Of a DNA stretch of 64,000 nucleotides, positions 17,201 to 24,099 are shown piece after piece. Source of the DNA: Tetzosporium hominis (GTDB lineage Bacteria > Bacillota > Bacilli > Bacillales_A > Planococcaceae); assembly GCF_002265435.1 (NCBI RefSeq), contig NZ_NOKQ01000217.1:10-64009 (forward strand). The letters run 5' to 3'. A program made the translations under genes and the position numbers. The notes below the pieces were generated by a model. The model searched no databases. It had not been told where the DNA came from and was given only the letters and a program-made list of their open reading frames with translations. Every line of letters starts with the position of its first letter. The stretch's first letter is position 1.

Positions 17201-17459
17201 GGCTTATGACCAAGCCATTCGAGAGTTCCGAAATACTTGGTTTGTGAGTGAAAGCGAACTTCACGCCTCAGCTGTCCAATATCAAATTGGAGCCGATCCA
17301 ATCCCAAATATCGGGGGCATCATCGATAGTAAGGACTTCGGTAAATATAAAGAAGTGCATCCTGGGGCTATTCCATTTAAATATGGACCGCAATTAAAAC
17401 GCGAGTGGCGCAGCACATTAGATGAGGTACTTGTTTCGTTGGATGCGGAATTGAGATAG
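14283..17459 (+). CDS. Type I restriction enzyme, endonuclease/translocase subunit
   Basis: HsdR of 1058 residues and full length. It has an N-terminal PD-(D/E)xK nuclease with D145 and E159-L-K161 (RFDVTLLINGLPIVQIELK), then a superfamily 2 helicase motor. The motor shows Walker A HATGSGKT (294-301), DECH (421-424), a FTGT motif near 447 and a late QAFSRTNR motif. The C-terminal helices bind the HsdM/HsdS core. It starts at an ATG behind GGGAGGAGG, 23 bases after hsdS, and ends at a clear terminator. With hsdM and hsdS it makes a complete, apparently functional system. Confidence 0.96.
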   Translation: MTKLAHNDELEVERRLIEVLGEGHNQWNYRPDLKTEQDLWNNLRHKITRNNLSEIGEHPITDKEFETIKTELLTKTKTPFDAAKWLKGENGIARITIEREDISLGSMSLILYSNQDIGGGISTYEVVHQIAKSKVDEDGRDRRFDVTLLINGLPIVQIELKQVYAKDGVFQAFNQIKKYAEEGLFRNNIFSTLQLFVISNEQTTRYFANAMPKDMHEKFIFSWRTTDNRRVENLYEFVKQVLNIPDAHRLIANYTIVSEDQDNKVLMVLHPYQIHAIEALFTAANKHESGFVWHATGSGKTLTSFVSTKLLARKSGIDRTIMLIDRKDLDSQTTSEFTKFASEFNTGISSGTAKSNSLIVGTESSRKLSETLLSDANSNTVIITTRQKLEAALRYAQQQEEKSGTNRFKKLMGQHIVFIVDECHRALSSEGMEVIKGFFPKSTWFGFTGTPIFNENKKQAKGQLARTTRDQYGELLHSYTIKNALEDGSVLGFQVEHESTIEPTSLFNHIFTQLRQHESFEDLTDEQVNKKIDEMDDVEKESYIAPTVYESDDHIQKVIHKILRPDNAYTKFDFLNGRPQKSAILTTSSIDMAKRYYHAIKAMTKDPNWMESEFAGQPIRKGRTIEDPDFPRIAITYSLQENEEDAKDKQDEMRQIIKDYNDYYKTAWSLEDIERYNGDINNRLARKRAEFKQFGKQVDLVIVVDRLLTGFDAPTVQTLFVDRNLSYANLIQAFSRTNRTYPGKTKGLIVTFRKPATMEKNVEDATRLYSNENTETGLVYPTYEESLKRFKKAHKAFKEIADRVPDINEHSPIEDRIDYVISFQELNNSFEALVTYDDYNDDIASSKALQEQVQVIAETAGVYNTVKGSLINESDPPGESPGEGETPDFSEIEFFSGNAIKLYDIDSTYIDKLLGDYSANNQDIRLEIEKALQKLKKSDAVKAVYNEILNAIDAKEVDPSEDIFSLKRRFFTQAYDQAIREFRNTWFVSESELHASAVQYQIGADPIPNIGGIIDSKDFGKYKEVHPGAIPFKYGPQLKREWRSTLDEVLVSLDAELR

Positions 17460-17479
17460 GTTTAGAGAATATTGAGTAG

Positions 17480-17503
17480 AGGAGCCATTATGGGCTCCTT
17501 TTT
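17480..17503 (+). terminator. Terminator of the hsdMSR operon
   Basis: AGGAGCC and GGCTCCT form a 7-bp stem with a 6-base loop, followed by TTTTTG, 20 bases after the hsdR stop. Confidence 0.85.
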
Positions 17504-17688
17504 GCATGTAAATAGGATAAATTTGATAGAAGAGATTTGAGCCTGAGATGACTCCTTTATATATTTGTACACTAAATCAAAAATTTTAATGGATAAAAAA
17601 TTCCATTTTTAGGAACTATGAAGAATGTAAATCGTCTACATTAGAATAGGAATTAATAGTTGAAATAAACAGAATGGAGGAAATGAAA

Positions 17689-17997
17689 ATGTGGCTGCTA
17701 TTTTCCGTATTGGCCATCTTAGCTACAACGGTCAATATCTATTCATTTTCTAGAGGAAAGGACTACCGGTTCGCAATGGCGGCAGGTTTATCCTTTACTG
17801 CACTTACACTTTGCGCAGAGATCAATTTATTAGCAGATTCGATAGCAAGAGAAGATTGGTCCGCTGCTAGCGAAGTCGTCAATTATCAATGGGCACTATG
17901 GTTTGGCACCCTGGTTTCGATTATCCTCAATACCTTGCCATTGTTTATTGAACAGAAAGGAAAGTCAGCGAGTCGTCAATCTAATCTAGCGGAATAG
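17689..17997 (+). CDS. Small three-helix membrane protein, unknown
   Basis: About 102 residues with membrane helices at about 2-20, 31-50 and 70-90 and a polar C-terminus. The motif SRGKDYRFAMAAGLSFTALTLCAE looks like a conserved hypothetical family of Bacillales, but I know no function for it. Three ATGs are in frame. The one at 17689 is 8 bases after GGAGG and is preferred over 17674 and 17683. Confidence 0.7.
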   Translation: MWLLFSVLAILATTVNIYSFSRGKDYRFAMAAGLSFTALTLCAEINLLADSIAREDWSAASEVVNYQWALWFGTLVSIILNTLPLFIEQKGKSASRQSNLAE

Positions 17998-18026
17998 GAA
18001 AGTAATTTTGAAGCCTTTTGGGTAAT

Positions 18027-18073
18027 AAAAAAACGACCCACCTTGGTGCGCATTGTTAAGAGGCGTGGTGGGT
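18027..18073 (-). terminator. Inverted repeat with T-run on the minus strand
   Basis: ACCCACC and GGTGGGT lie 24 bases apart. A run of A residues before the left arm would be a U tract in minus-strand RNA. No minus-strand gene enters from the right, so it may simply terminate the small membrane gene upstream or be an orphan. Confidence 0.35.
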
Positions 18074-18171
18074 TCTGTTAGGATTACGATATATACAAAT
18101 TTTAAATTTGTAAAGACTGATTGGTTCGTTTAAGAATAATGAAGTTGTCTTTTGGGAGGTGAAATATTCTT

Positions 18172-18951
18172 ATGAAAATCTGGAGAGAAGATACTGAAGA
18201 GTATCAGTTAGCGCCGCTAACAAATAAAATGGTAAAAGAAGCGGAAGAAAACTTGAAAGTTAAGTTACCTAAGTCTTATATAAACCTTCTAAAAACACAG
18301 AATGGTGGATATATCAACTACGATTCCTTCCCCACTAAGGTCCCGACATCTTGGGCAGAGGATCATATCCATGTAGATTATCTCTTCGGTATAGCGGAAA
18401 ACAAAGGAATCTTGCAAAGTGCCTATTTGATACAAGAGTGGGACTTGCCAAAAGATATCGTCTTAATCTCTGGGGACGGTCATTCATGGGTGGCGCTTGA
18501 TTACAGAAAGACAAATGAAGAACCGCCGATTCTATACATAGATGCGGAAAGTAATCAGGTCATTGAAATAGCTAGAAGCTTTAAACCTTTTATAAAAGGA
18601 CTCTACTTAGAAGAAAGAGAATTTGAAGAGATTGATTTTGAAGAGGAATGTCTCCATCTAACTCATGATGAACTTGAAGCAGCTTTATCAACAAATAATG
18701 ATCAAGATGTTATCCAAGCGATGAATTATCTTTTTGAAAACACAATGGGCAACGAGCAATTTATTGAACAGAAGCTACTTGCTCTCCTTCAAAGGCCATC
18801 GTTAGAAATTAAACAATTAGCCGCAAACTTTGCTAATCACTTTAATGAGATGGGCATCATATCCTCTAGCGTTCTTAGTGACATGGTAACCATTATCCGG
18901 AATGACGAGGAGATCGAGTATTTTGCCGATATGTTCTTTGCTGATCAGTGA
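18172..18951 (+). CDS. SMI1/KNR4 (SUKH) family protein
   Basis: A protein of 259 residues whose first 150 residues show the SUKH-1 pattern: EAEENLKVKLPKSYINLLKTQNGG, a DYLFGI strand, and ILISGDGHSWVALDYR. A helical tail of about 100 residues follows. SUKH proteins in Bacilli are often immunity proteins for contact-dependent or secreted nuclease toxins (YobK/YxxD type). No toxin gene is next to it here, so it may be an orphan immunity gene. An AGGTG site precedes the ATG. It ends at a CCCAGGG palindrome. Confidence 0.8.
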   Translation: MKIWREDTEEYQLAPLTNKMVKEAEENLKVKLPKSYINLLKTQNGGYINYDSFPTKVPTSWAEDHIHVDYLFGIAENKGILQSAYLIQEWDLPKDIVLISGDGHSWVALDYRKTNEEPPILYIDAESNQVIEIARSFKPFIKGLYLEEREFEEIDFEEECLHLTHDELEAALSTNNDQDVIQAMNYLFENTMGNEQFIEQKLLALLQRPSLEIKQLAANFANHFNEMGIISSSVLSDMVTIIRNDEEIEYFADMFFADQ

Positions 18952-18973
18952 AAATTTAATATAAACGAAATTT

Positions 18974-19037
18974 AAGCTCCCAGGGATTTCTCGTTTCAAG
19001 TACTCTTGATATAGAAAAACTCCCTGGGAGCTTTTTT
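18974..19037 (+). terminator. CCCAGGG-type palindrome, terminator
   Basis: Arms AAGCTCCCAGGGA and TCCCTGGGAGCTT enclose a 34-base loop, followed by TTTTTT. It is a well-preserved member of the palindrome family seen from 3.5 to 19 kb. Confidence 0.8.
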
Positions 19038-19135
19038 AACTACATTAGCTATTTCTACCAAAAATAAGTTATACATCCATTTGCTCTTCATTTATACTTG
19101 AGAGAAAGAAAAGGGAGTAGGATGGAGGAAGAGAA

Positions 19136-19333
19136 ATGAAAACAGTTTCAAAAATTCTTATGATGGTTAGTTTGATAGCGTTTTTAGTGGCAATCCTTTA
19201 TTTATTTGATCTGTTCATTGACCGTTCGACATTTTATATTCTGTTGCTCATTGGTGGATTGGCTTTAGTTTTTGCGGAGTGTTTTCAAGAAAAGCAAAGA
19301 AATTATTATAAATCTTACATAGGGGATGTCTAG
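19136..19333 (+). CDS. Small two-helix membrane protein
   Basis: A protein of 65 residues with helices at about 7-25 and 33-49 and a basic tail. The ATG follows GGAGGAAGAG. The next gene begins directly after its stop. No family was recognised. Confidence 0.6.
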   Translation: MKTVSKILMMVSLIAFLVAILYLFDLFIDRSTFYILLLIGGLALVFAECFQEKQRNYYKSYIGDV

Positions 19334-19786
19334 ATGCAGAATGATCGTAGGCAATCGGTAAAAAAAGTAGCGTTAGTTTTAGCAAGCGCATTGGTGATTC
19401 TATTAACTAGTTTATATTTTGCGAATCAGGATCAAACCCTAGAGGATGTTTTAAGAGAAGATGGCCTTTACTCGATTTCAAGAGCTAGCGTCACTTCTTC
19501 TGTGCACTTATCAGAAGAAAACTCCTTCACTTATCGTTTGAGTGAGGAAGAAAGCACACGACTTACCGAAATTTTAAAATCTCAACAGCTGAACCGACTG
19601 TTTTTTAATAAGTTTAAACCTGAAGAATATACCTATAGTCTCTTCTTAGAAGACGACCAACGGCAGGTGATTTTAGAAGTAGGACCAGATAAGCTGCATC
19701 TTGACGCCACCAATCTGTATTTTGAGAACAAGACGGATGATTTGAATTTGTTCATGTATGAACTATTTGAAACCCATGGAAACTAG
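19334..19786 (+). CDS. Membrane-anchored extracellular protein, unknown
   Basis: A protein of 150 residues with an N-terminal signal-anchor (VALVLASALVILLTSLYFA, about 11-29). A small soluble domain follows with a pattern of strands (SVHLSEENSFTYRLSEEEST; QVILEVGPDKLHLDATNLYF). It starts on the base after the previous stop, so the two genes form an operon. The stop lies inside the terminator at 19771. Confidence 0.6.
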   Translation: MQNDRRQSVKKVALVLASALVILLTSLYFANQDQTLEDVLREDGLYSISRASVTSSVHLSEENSFTYRLSEEESTRLTEILKSQQLNRLFFNKFKPEEYTYSLFLEDDQRQVILEVGPDKLHLDATNLYFENKTDDLNLFMYELFETHGN

Positions 19787-19804
19787 CCTCCATGGGTTCT
19801 TTTT
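19771..19804 (+). terminator. CCATGG-core terminator, left copy
   Basis: AACCCATGGA and TCCATGGGTT pair around an 8-base loop, followed by CTTTTT. It overlaps the end of the preceding gene. A near-identical hairpin lies at 21387, on the other side of the fic gene. Confidence 0.8.
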
Positions 19805-19817
19805 ATATTCACTAAGC

Positions 19818-21062
19818 TTATTGTGTGGAGTCTAGTACCTGATTAAGAAAATCTTTGTTGACTTTATAAGATAACGGATTTCTTTTAACAATCTCTATTT
19901 TCTCTTCGTCCAGCATGTTTTCTAAGACAGGTTTCATCTTATGCTCACTCAAATTAAAGTACTCCAGTAATTCTTTTCGAGTCACTTCAAAATCTTCTTT
20001 GAAAAAGACGCTAAACGTCAACATATAATGTAATACACGATCTTTATTAGAACTATCTGGATGGGAAAGGTTTTTAAATTGATTATCGATATGTCTCTTT
20101 AAATAGAGATTGCGTTCTAAATCTTCGATTAAACTTTCCTGCCCAGTAATCAAAAGGTCTAGCATGTTTTCTAGATAAAATGTAGTCTCGCCAAAATTTA
20201 AGGGCTTAGAAACCTCTTCTAGAGACTCGTAGAACAAAGGTTTATTTTTATTCACTGTATATGAAAAAGTGATGGCTGAATATCTTTCTAAATATCTTGC
20301 AATGTAACTTCCTACGATCAATCTCCCTGTGCGCCCGTTTCCATCGTAAAAAGGATGGATGTACTCATAATAATAATGAGCAATAAGATACTTAAATAAT
20401 TCGGGATGACGAGTGTCTTCAAGAAAGATAATTAACTGCTCTAGCATTTCTTTAATTTTAGATTCGGGAGTAATCCCGTAGTGAGTGACTTTGCTGCCAG
20501 AAGTTATGGATACTTCACCCTTGCGAAAAAGATCACCATCTACCTTGTGATGGTCATCAATTTCATCTGAAATCATGTCATCATACAACTCACGAAAATC
20601 TTTAAGTTCTTTAAATTCAGCTATCGAATCAATATGCTTGTAGGTTTTCACCATACCAAGAAACTTTTTATTTTTCGGATTCTTCTCCTGCAGCCTTGCT
20701 AATACTTCTTTTAATTCTTTTCTTGTACTTCTTACCCCTTCAATTTCATTGGTACTTTGCATTTCGTTGATTATTAATTTCTGAAAGTAAGGTTCAATGA
20801 TATAGTTCGGGAGTTGGGTAACGAGTTTCGTGATTTTAGAACTGTTTAGTAGAACGGAGGTGTGCTTCTGGAAGATCTCCGGAGTCACTACATAAAAGAG
20901 CGGATAGGATGTTTTCTCTAATCCCTCTTTGTTAAAAGGATGAATAATTAAATTGGTTGTATATCCTGCAAGAGACTGTTTTCTAGATAATAAAGCTTCG
21001 CTAGCAGCATTAGATCCATACATATGAAAAATCTTTTGGAGTTTTAAATGTTGGTCGCTCAT
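19818..21062 (-). CDS. Fic-domain AMP-transferase with N-terminal inhibitory helix
   Basis: A protein of 414 residues. The Fic core motif HPFYDGNGRTGR (236-247) is complete, with catalytic His236, Asp240 and both Arg. The helix ahead of it carries STNEIEG (103-109), fitting the (S/T)xxxE(G/N) inhibitory motif, so this is a class II, self-inhibited enzyme. A C-terminal winged-helix region (about 350-410, TRKELLEYFNLSEHKMKPVL) follows, as in SoFic-like proteins. Such enzymes add AMP to protein targets; the target here is unknown. The gene stands alone, on the opposite strand from its neighbours, between two matching hairpins. Confidence 0.92.
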   Translation of the reverse strand: MSDQHLKLQKIFHMYGSNAASEALLSRKQSLAGYTTNLIIHPFNKEGLEKTSYPLFYVVTPEIFQKHTSVLLNSSKITKLVTQLPNYIIEPYFQKLIINEMQSTNEIEGVRSTRKELKEVLARLQEKNPKNKKFLGMVKTYKHIDSIAEFKELKDFRELYDDMISDEIDDHHKVDGDLFRKGEVSITSGSKVTHYGITPESKIKEMLEQLIIFLEDTRHPELFKYLIAHYYYEYIHPFYDGNGRTGRLIVGSYIARYLERYSAITFSYTVNKNKPLFYESLEEVSKPLNFGETTFYLENMLDLLITGQESLIEDLERNLYLKRHIDNQFKNLSHPDSSNKDRVLHYMLTFSVFFKEDFEVTRKELLEYFNLSEHKMKPVLENMLDEEKIEIVKRNPLSYKVNKDFLNQVLDSTQ

Positions 21063-21463
21063 ATACAGTCACATCCTTAAAAAAAGCGGTTTTTTTAAAT
21101 ATAGCGAATTTATTTAGCTGCAACAAGTTAAAAATCTTCGTTTTTTTACTTATATATCAAATTATTCACGTTTTCTCGTCGCGAAAGATAGCTAATTTGA
21201 GTAATACATTCAATAATTCATAATTTCTCTACGAAATAAGACGGCGAATTTTACTTATACATCAAATTAGATGATATAAGTCTAATGAATAAGCACCTTT
21301 TTTATTCTATAAATTAATTGAAGTTTGAGGAATGTAGTCGCACATACTAATTTTTCGTTCTATATACAACATAGCTTTTTGAATACAAAAACCCATGGAA
21401 CCTAATCTCCATGGGTTTTTTTGAATGAAGACGAACTCAAAGATCGTCTTAAAAGAATGCCGC
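21063..21463. other. AT-rich gap upstream of fic
   Basis: This region probably carries the fic promoter. It contains a direct repeat (TTTTACTTATAYATCAAATTA at about 21144 and 21249, 105 bases apart) and an orphan terminator at 21387. No gene is supported. A short plus-strand frame starting at 21421 has no ribosome binding site. Confidence 0.5.
21387..21423 (+). terminator. CCATGG-core terminator, right copy (orphan)
   Basis: AAAACCCATGGA and TCCATGGGTTTT pair around a 9-base loop and end in a run of T. It is nearly the same as the terminator at 19771, but no plus-strand gene reads into it. It looks like a duplicated end left when the fic segment was inserted. Confidence 0.7.
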
Positions 21464-21736
21464 TTAATGGGCAATCATCTCTTCCGCAATCTCTTCACCA
21501 GTCAAATCCGAATGATAATAGGTCGGCCAGTTCTCAAGCTCTTCTAAAAGAGCAGCTCGGTCGTCACCAAAGTAAATGTGGTAGTGATGAGACACCTTGT
21601 CCGTAATGATGTGATCGCTGAACTGGATATACGCAGGGGCTTCTGAGTTCTCGTCTGTTTGTTTTGGGGGAGTAGAATGAAGAAATCGAACTTCAAGGGC
21701 TCTAAATTTCCCAACCCGCTCACCTGCTCCCGTCAC
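21464..21736 (-). CDS. Possible small acidic protein, weak support
   Basis: A frame of up to 90 residues. Its last 60 residues look protein-like and acidic (HYHIYFGDDRAALLEELENW). The only start is a GTG at 21736 with a poor ribosome binding site, and the first 25 residues look random. It may be the tail of a decayed gene. No family was recognised. Confidence 0.3.
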   Translation of the reverse strand: MTGAGERVGKFRALEVRFLHSTPPKQTDENSEAPAYIQFSDHIITDKVSHHYHIYFGDDRAALLEELENWPTYYHSDLTGEEIAEEMIAH

Positions 21737-21740
21737 ACTT

Positions 21741-21770
21741 TTGTAACTGTATACCTCGTAACCCTATGAT
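21741..21770 (+). promoter_or_regulatory. Likely sigma-A promoter of the bdb operon
   Basis: TTGTAA (21741-21746), an 18-base spacer and TATGAT (21765-21770) lie about 30 bases before the bdbD start, which has AAGGAGG upstream. Confidence 0.5.
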
Positions 21771-21801
21771 AGAATGAGAGTACCACCTGTAAGGAGGCAC
21801 C

Positions 21802-22488
21802 ATGATGAAAACCAATCAAAAGATTATTTTAGCCACGCTGGCAGTTTTTGCTGTCATCATTGGCGTTGTATTATTTATGAACCGTGACACAGAAACAGAG
21901 ACTGCTGACGTTCCAGCAGATACGGAACGTGTCTATCCGCCAACCGAAGGCCAGCCGATGCTTGGTGATGCAGACGCACCAGTCGAGATCGTTGAGTTCG
22001 GTGACTACAAATGTCCGTCTTGTAAGCAGTGGACAGAGACTGTGTATCCAAAACTTGCTGAAGAGTTTATCGACACAGGAAAAGCCAACTTGAGCTATGT
22101 GAACGTATTGTTCCACGGAGAAGAGTCCGTAATTGGAGCGCTAGCATCAGAATCTGTTTACGAACAAGATCCAGAAAACTTCTGGGAATTCAGTAAAGCG
22201 GTCTATACTGCACAGCCGGCTACACAAGAGCATGACAAGCCTTGGGTGACAATCGACAAAATGGCAGAAATCGTAGCTGAAACAGCTCCTGGCGTAGACA
22301 TTGAAAAGATGAAAGCAGATATGGCGGATGAAAACTCAGCTATCGTCCAAGAAGTCACTCGTGATAATGAACTAGTAGAAGAATTTAATGTTCCTTTCAC
22401 ACCAACGGTTTATGTAAACGGCGTGTTCTTAGAAGACCCGTTCGATTACGAGCAGATTGCGAAACTGATTGAGGAAGGACAGAAGTAA
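21802..22488 (+). CDS. bdbD: Thiol-disulfide oxidoreductase, DsbA-like (BdbD)
   Basis: A protein of 228 residues with an N-terminal membrane anchor (about 8-25), then a DsbA-type thioredoxin fold. The active site is C71-P-S-C74 in GDYKCPSCKQW, and the cis-proline region VPFTPTVYVNG lies near the end. It introduces disulfide bonds into exported proteins on the outer face of the membrane. The partner bdbC begins one base after its stop, which is the standard pairing. An AAGGAGG site lies just before the ATG. Confidence 0.92.
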   Translation: MMKTNQKIILATLAVFAVIIGVVLFMNRDTETETADVPADTERVYPPTEGQPMLGDADAPVEIVEFGDYKCPSCKQWTETVYPKLAEEFIDTGKANLSYVNVLFHGEESVIGALASESVYEQDPENFWEFSKAVYTAQPATQEHDKPWVTIDKMAEIVAETAPGVDIEKMKADMADENSAIVQEVTRDNELVEEFNVPFTPTVYVNGVFLEDPFDYEQIAKLIEEGQK

Positions 22489-22489
22489 C

Positions 22490-22927
22490 ATGGAAAAAAC
22501 TCGTTCTTCTTGGTTTGAAACGTATGCACTTTATATCGCGTGGGTCGTCTCATTGACCGCTACACTTGGAAGTTTGTACTTTAGCGAAATCAGAGAGTTC
22601 GTCCCGTGTGAATTGTGTTGGATTCAGCGAATCTTCATGTATCCGTTAACGATCTTACTAGGTATCGCAGCGTTCACGAACGATGTGCGGATGCGTCTCT
22701 ATGTGTTGCCGCTGACACTCATCGGAGGCACCATTTCGCTTTATCATTATTTAGTTCAAAAAGTACCTGGTTTTGCAGATATCAAACCATGTGTTCAAGG
22801 CGTTCCCTGTAACATCCAATACATCAACTGGTTCGGGTTTGTGACGATTCCGTTTCTCGCACTCACTGCATTCACGTTGATGTCTATTGTGTTGATCGTT
22901 CTTCACATCAAACTGAAAAAAGCATAA
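22490..22927 (+). CDS. bdbC: Disulfide bond formation protein, DsbB-like (BdbC)
   Basis: A four-helix membrane protein of 145 residues. It has the quinone-proximal pair CELC (about 43-46) and a second pair CVQGVPC (about 103-109), as in DsbB/BdbC. It reoxidises BdbD and passes electrons to quinone. The ATG at 22490 follows the bdbD stop by one base and uses AGGAAGGA within bdbD. It is preferred over an upstream ATG inside bdbD. Confidence 0.93.
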   Translation: MEKTRSSWFETYALYIAWVVSLTATLGSLYFSEIREFVPCELCWIQRIFMYPLTILLGIAAFTNDVRMRLYVLPLTLIGGTISLYHYLVQKVPGFADIKPCVQGVPCNIQYINWFGFVTIPFLALTAFTLMSIVLIVLHIKLKKA

Positions 22928-22929
22928 AG

Positions 22930-22966
22930 AGAACCGCTGCTCTTAATTGGAGTCAGCGGTTCTTTC
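22930..22966. terminator. Bidirectional terminator after bdbC
   Basis: AGAACCGCTG and CAGCGGTTCT form a 10-bp stem between convergent genes, followed by TTTCT. The right arm lies within the last codons of the minus-strand membrane gene. Confidence 0.75.
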
Positions 22967-23224
22967 TGTATAACGACTATAAAGATAGAGTAAAAGAGCA
23001 ATTAATGCGGCTAGTCCAAAGTACGTAGCTAACAAAAACCAGATGGAAATATGAACGACTCCTGCAAAGCCGAACTGGGTGGAGAGGAACCGGAACGTAC
23101 TGAAGTTGTCGACTGCTGCCGGAATGTAACTGAACATTTCCCATAGACTGATGCCCATCATCCCTAAAAAATAGAGGACGTGTGCAACGAATGATAAAAG
23201 TAATGCATAACTAATGATGCGCAT
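22943..23224 (-). CDS. Small membrane protein, unknown
   Basis: About 93 residues with hydrophobic helices near 3-25, 50-70 and 62-83. The ATG at 23224 follows GGGGAGG by 5 bases and is preferred over an ATG 19 codons upstream. No family was recognised. Confidence 0.65.
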   Translation of the reverse strand: MRIISYALLLSFVAHVLYFLGMMGISLWEMFSYIPAAVDNFSTFRFLSTQFGFAGVVHISIWFLLATYFGLAALIALLLYLYSRYTERTADSN

Positions 23225-23451
23225 AGCAACCTCCCCAGTTGCCATTTGCAACTGTCTGTAAATGGAATCTTTAGTTAACAATATCCATTAGAGGCATTTG
23301 CGTCAAGATGATTTTGGTCCTAACCAATTAAAAGGTCTGAGAATTTCTTGATCACTCGGTCTACTTGGTAAAAGGTTTGACGTTTCAAAAATGTCATCGG
23401 GTGCAGGATGACGTATACTAATGAAAAAGTAGATGAATGGGGGATTCCGGC

Positions 23452-24099
23452 ATGCATGCACTGGTCATCGGCGCTACGGGCGCTACCGGGAAAGATCTTG
23501 TAGAACAATTACTGAATGACGAGCAATTCGAGAAAGTCACTCTGTTTGTGCGAAGAAGTTTACCCTTGCAACACGAAAAGCTGCATACCCACACGATTGA
23601 CTTCGACCGTCCGCAGCACTGGCACCGCTTAGTTGAAGGAGATGTCCTGTTTTCATGTCTTAGTACGACAATCAAAGCAGCTGGCACACAAGATGAACAA
23701 TGGAAGGTCGACTTTGACTACCAGTATCAATTCGCTGATGCGGCAAGCGCTAATGGCGTCCCGAACTATGTGCTTGTTTCTTCGACTGGAGCGGATCCGA
23801 AGTCTCGAGTATTTTACTCTCGAATGAAAGGACAACTGGAGGAAGCGGTTAAAAAGTTGCCGTTCAAATCCATTACGATCTTGCAGCCACCTATCTTAGA
23901 TCGACGGGACAGCGACCGAACAGGCGAAAAGGTAGGACTTCGTGTCATTCAAGTTTTCAACAAAGTAGGACTATTCAAATCCCAGCGTCCTTTATCTACA
24001 CGCGAATTGGCCGCCACGATGATTCGGGCAGCCAAACAAAAACGCTCTGGCATTTCTGTGTGGACCGGTGATGAAGTCCGAACACCAACTCAAACTTAA
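23452..24099 (+). CDS. NAD(P)-binding Rossmann protein (NmrA/HTATIP2-like)
   Basis: A protein of 215 residues with the dinucleotide-binding motif VIGATGATGKDL (about 5-16), the strand LFSCLSTT and the motif VLVSSTGADPKSRVFYSRMKG, which holds the atypical SDR YxxxK-like region. It resembles YraR/HTATIP2 oxidoreductases, whose substrates are not known. The ATG at 23452 has GGGGGA upstream and gives the N-terminal strand its usual length. The stop overlaps the convergent pentapeptide gene by four bases. Confidence 0.8.
   Translation: MHALVIGATGATGKDLVEQLLNDEQFEKVTLFVRRSLPLQHEKLHTHTIDFDRPQHWHRLVEGDVLFSCLSTTIKAAGTQDEQWKVDFDYQYQFADAASANGVPNYVLVSSTGADPKSRVFYSRMKGQLEEAVKKLPFKSITILQPPILDRRDSDRTGEKVGLRVIQVFNKVGLFKSQRPLSTRELAATMIRAAKQKRSGISVWTGDEVRTPTQT

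Noticed and set aside
21421-21606. Plus-strand frame of 61 codons after the orphan terminator
   Set aside because: It has no ribosome binding site and its low-complexity tail looks non-coding. It overlaps the equally weak minus-strand frame.
21664-21735. tRNA-like stretch on the minus strand (GTTCGATTTC with pairing ends)
   Set aside because: The T-loop-like sequence and partly pairing ends fail to give a proper T stem, the length is about 66 bases and no anticodon arm forms. It is at best a relic.
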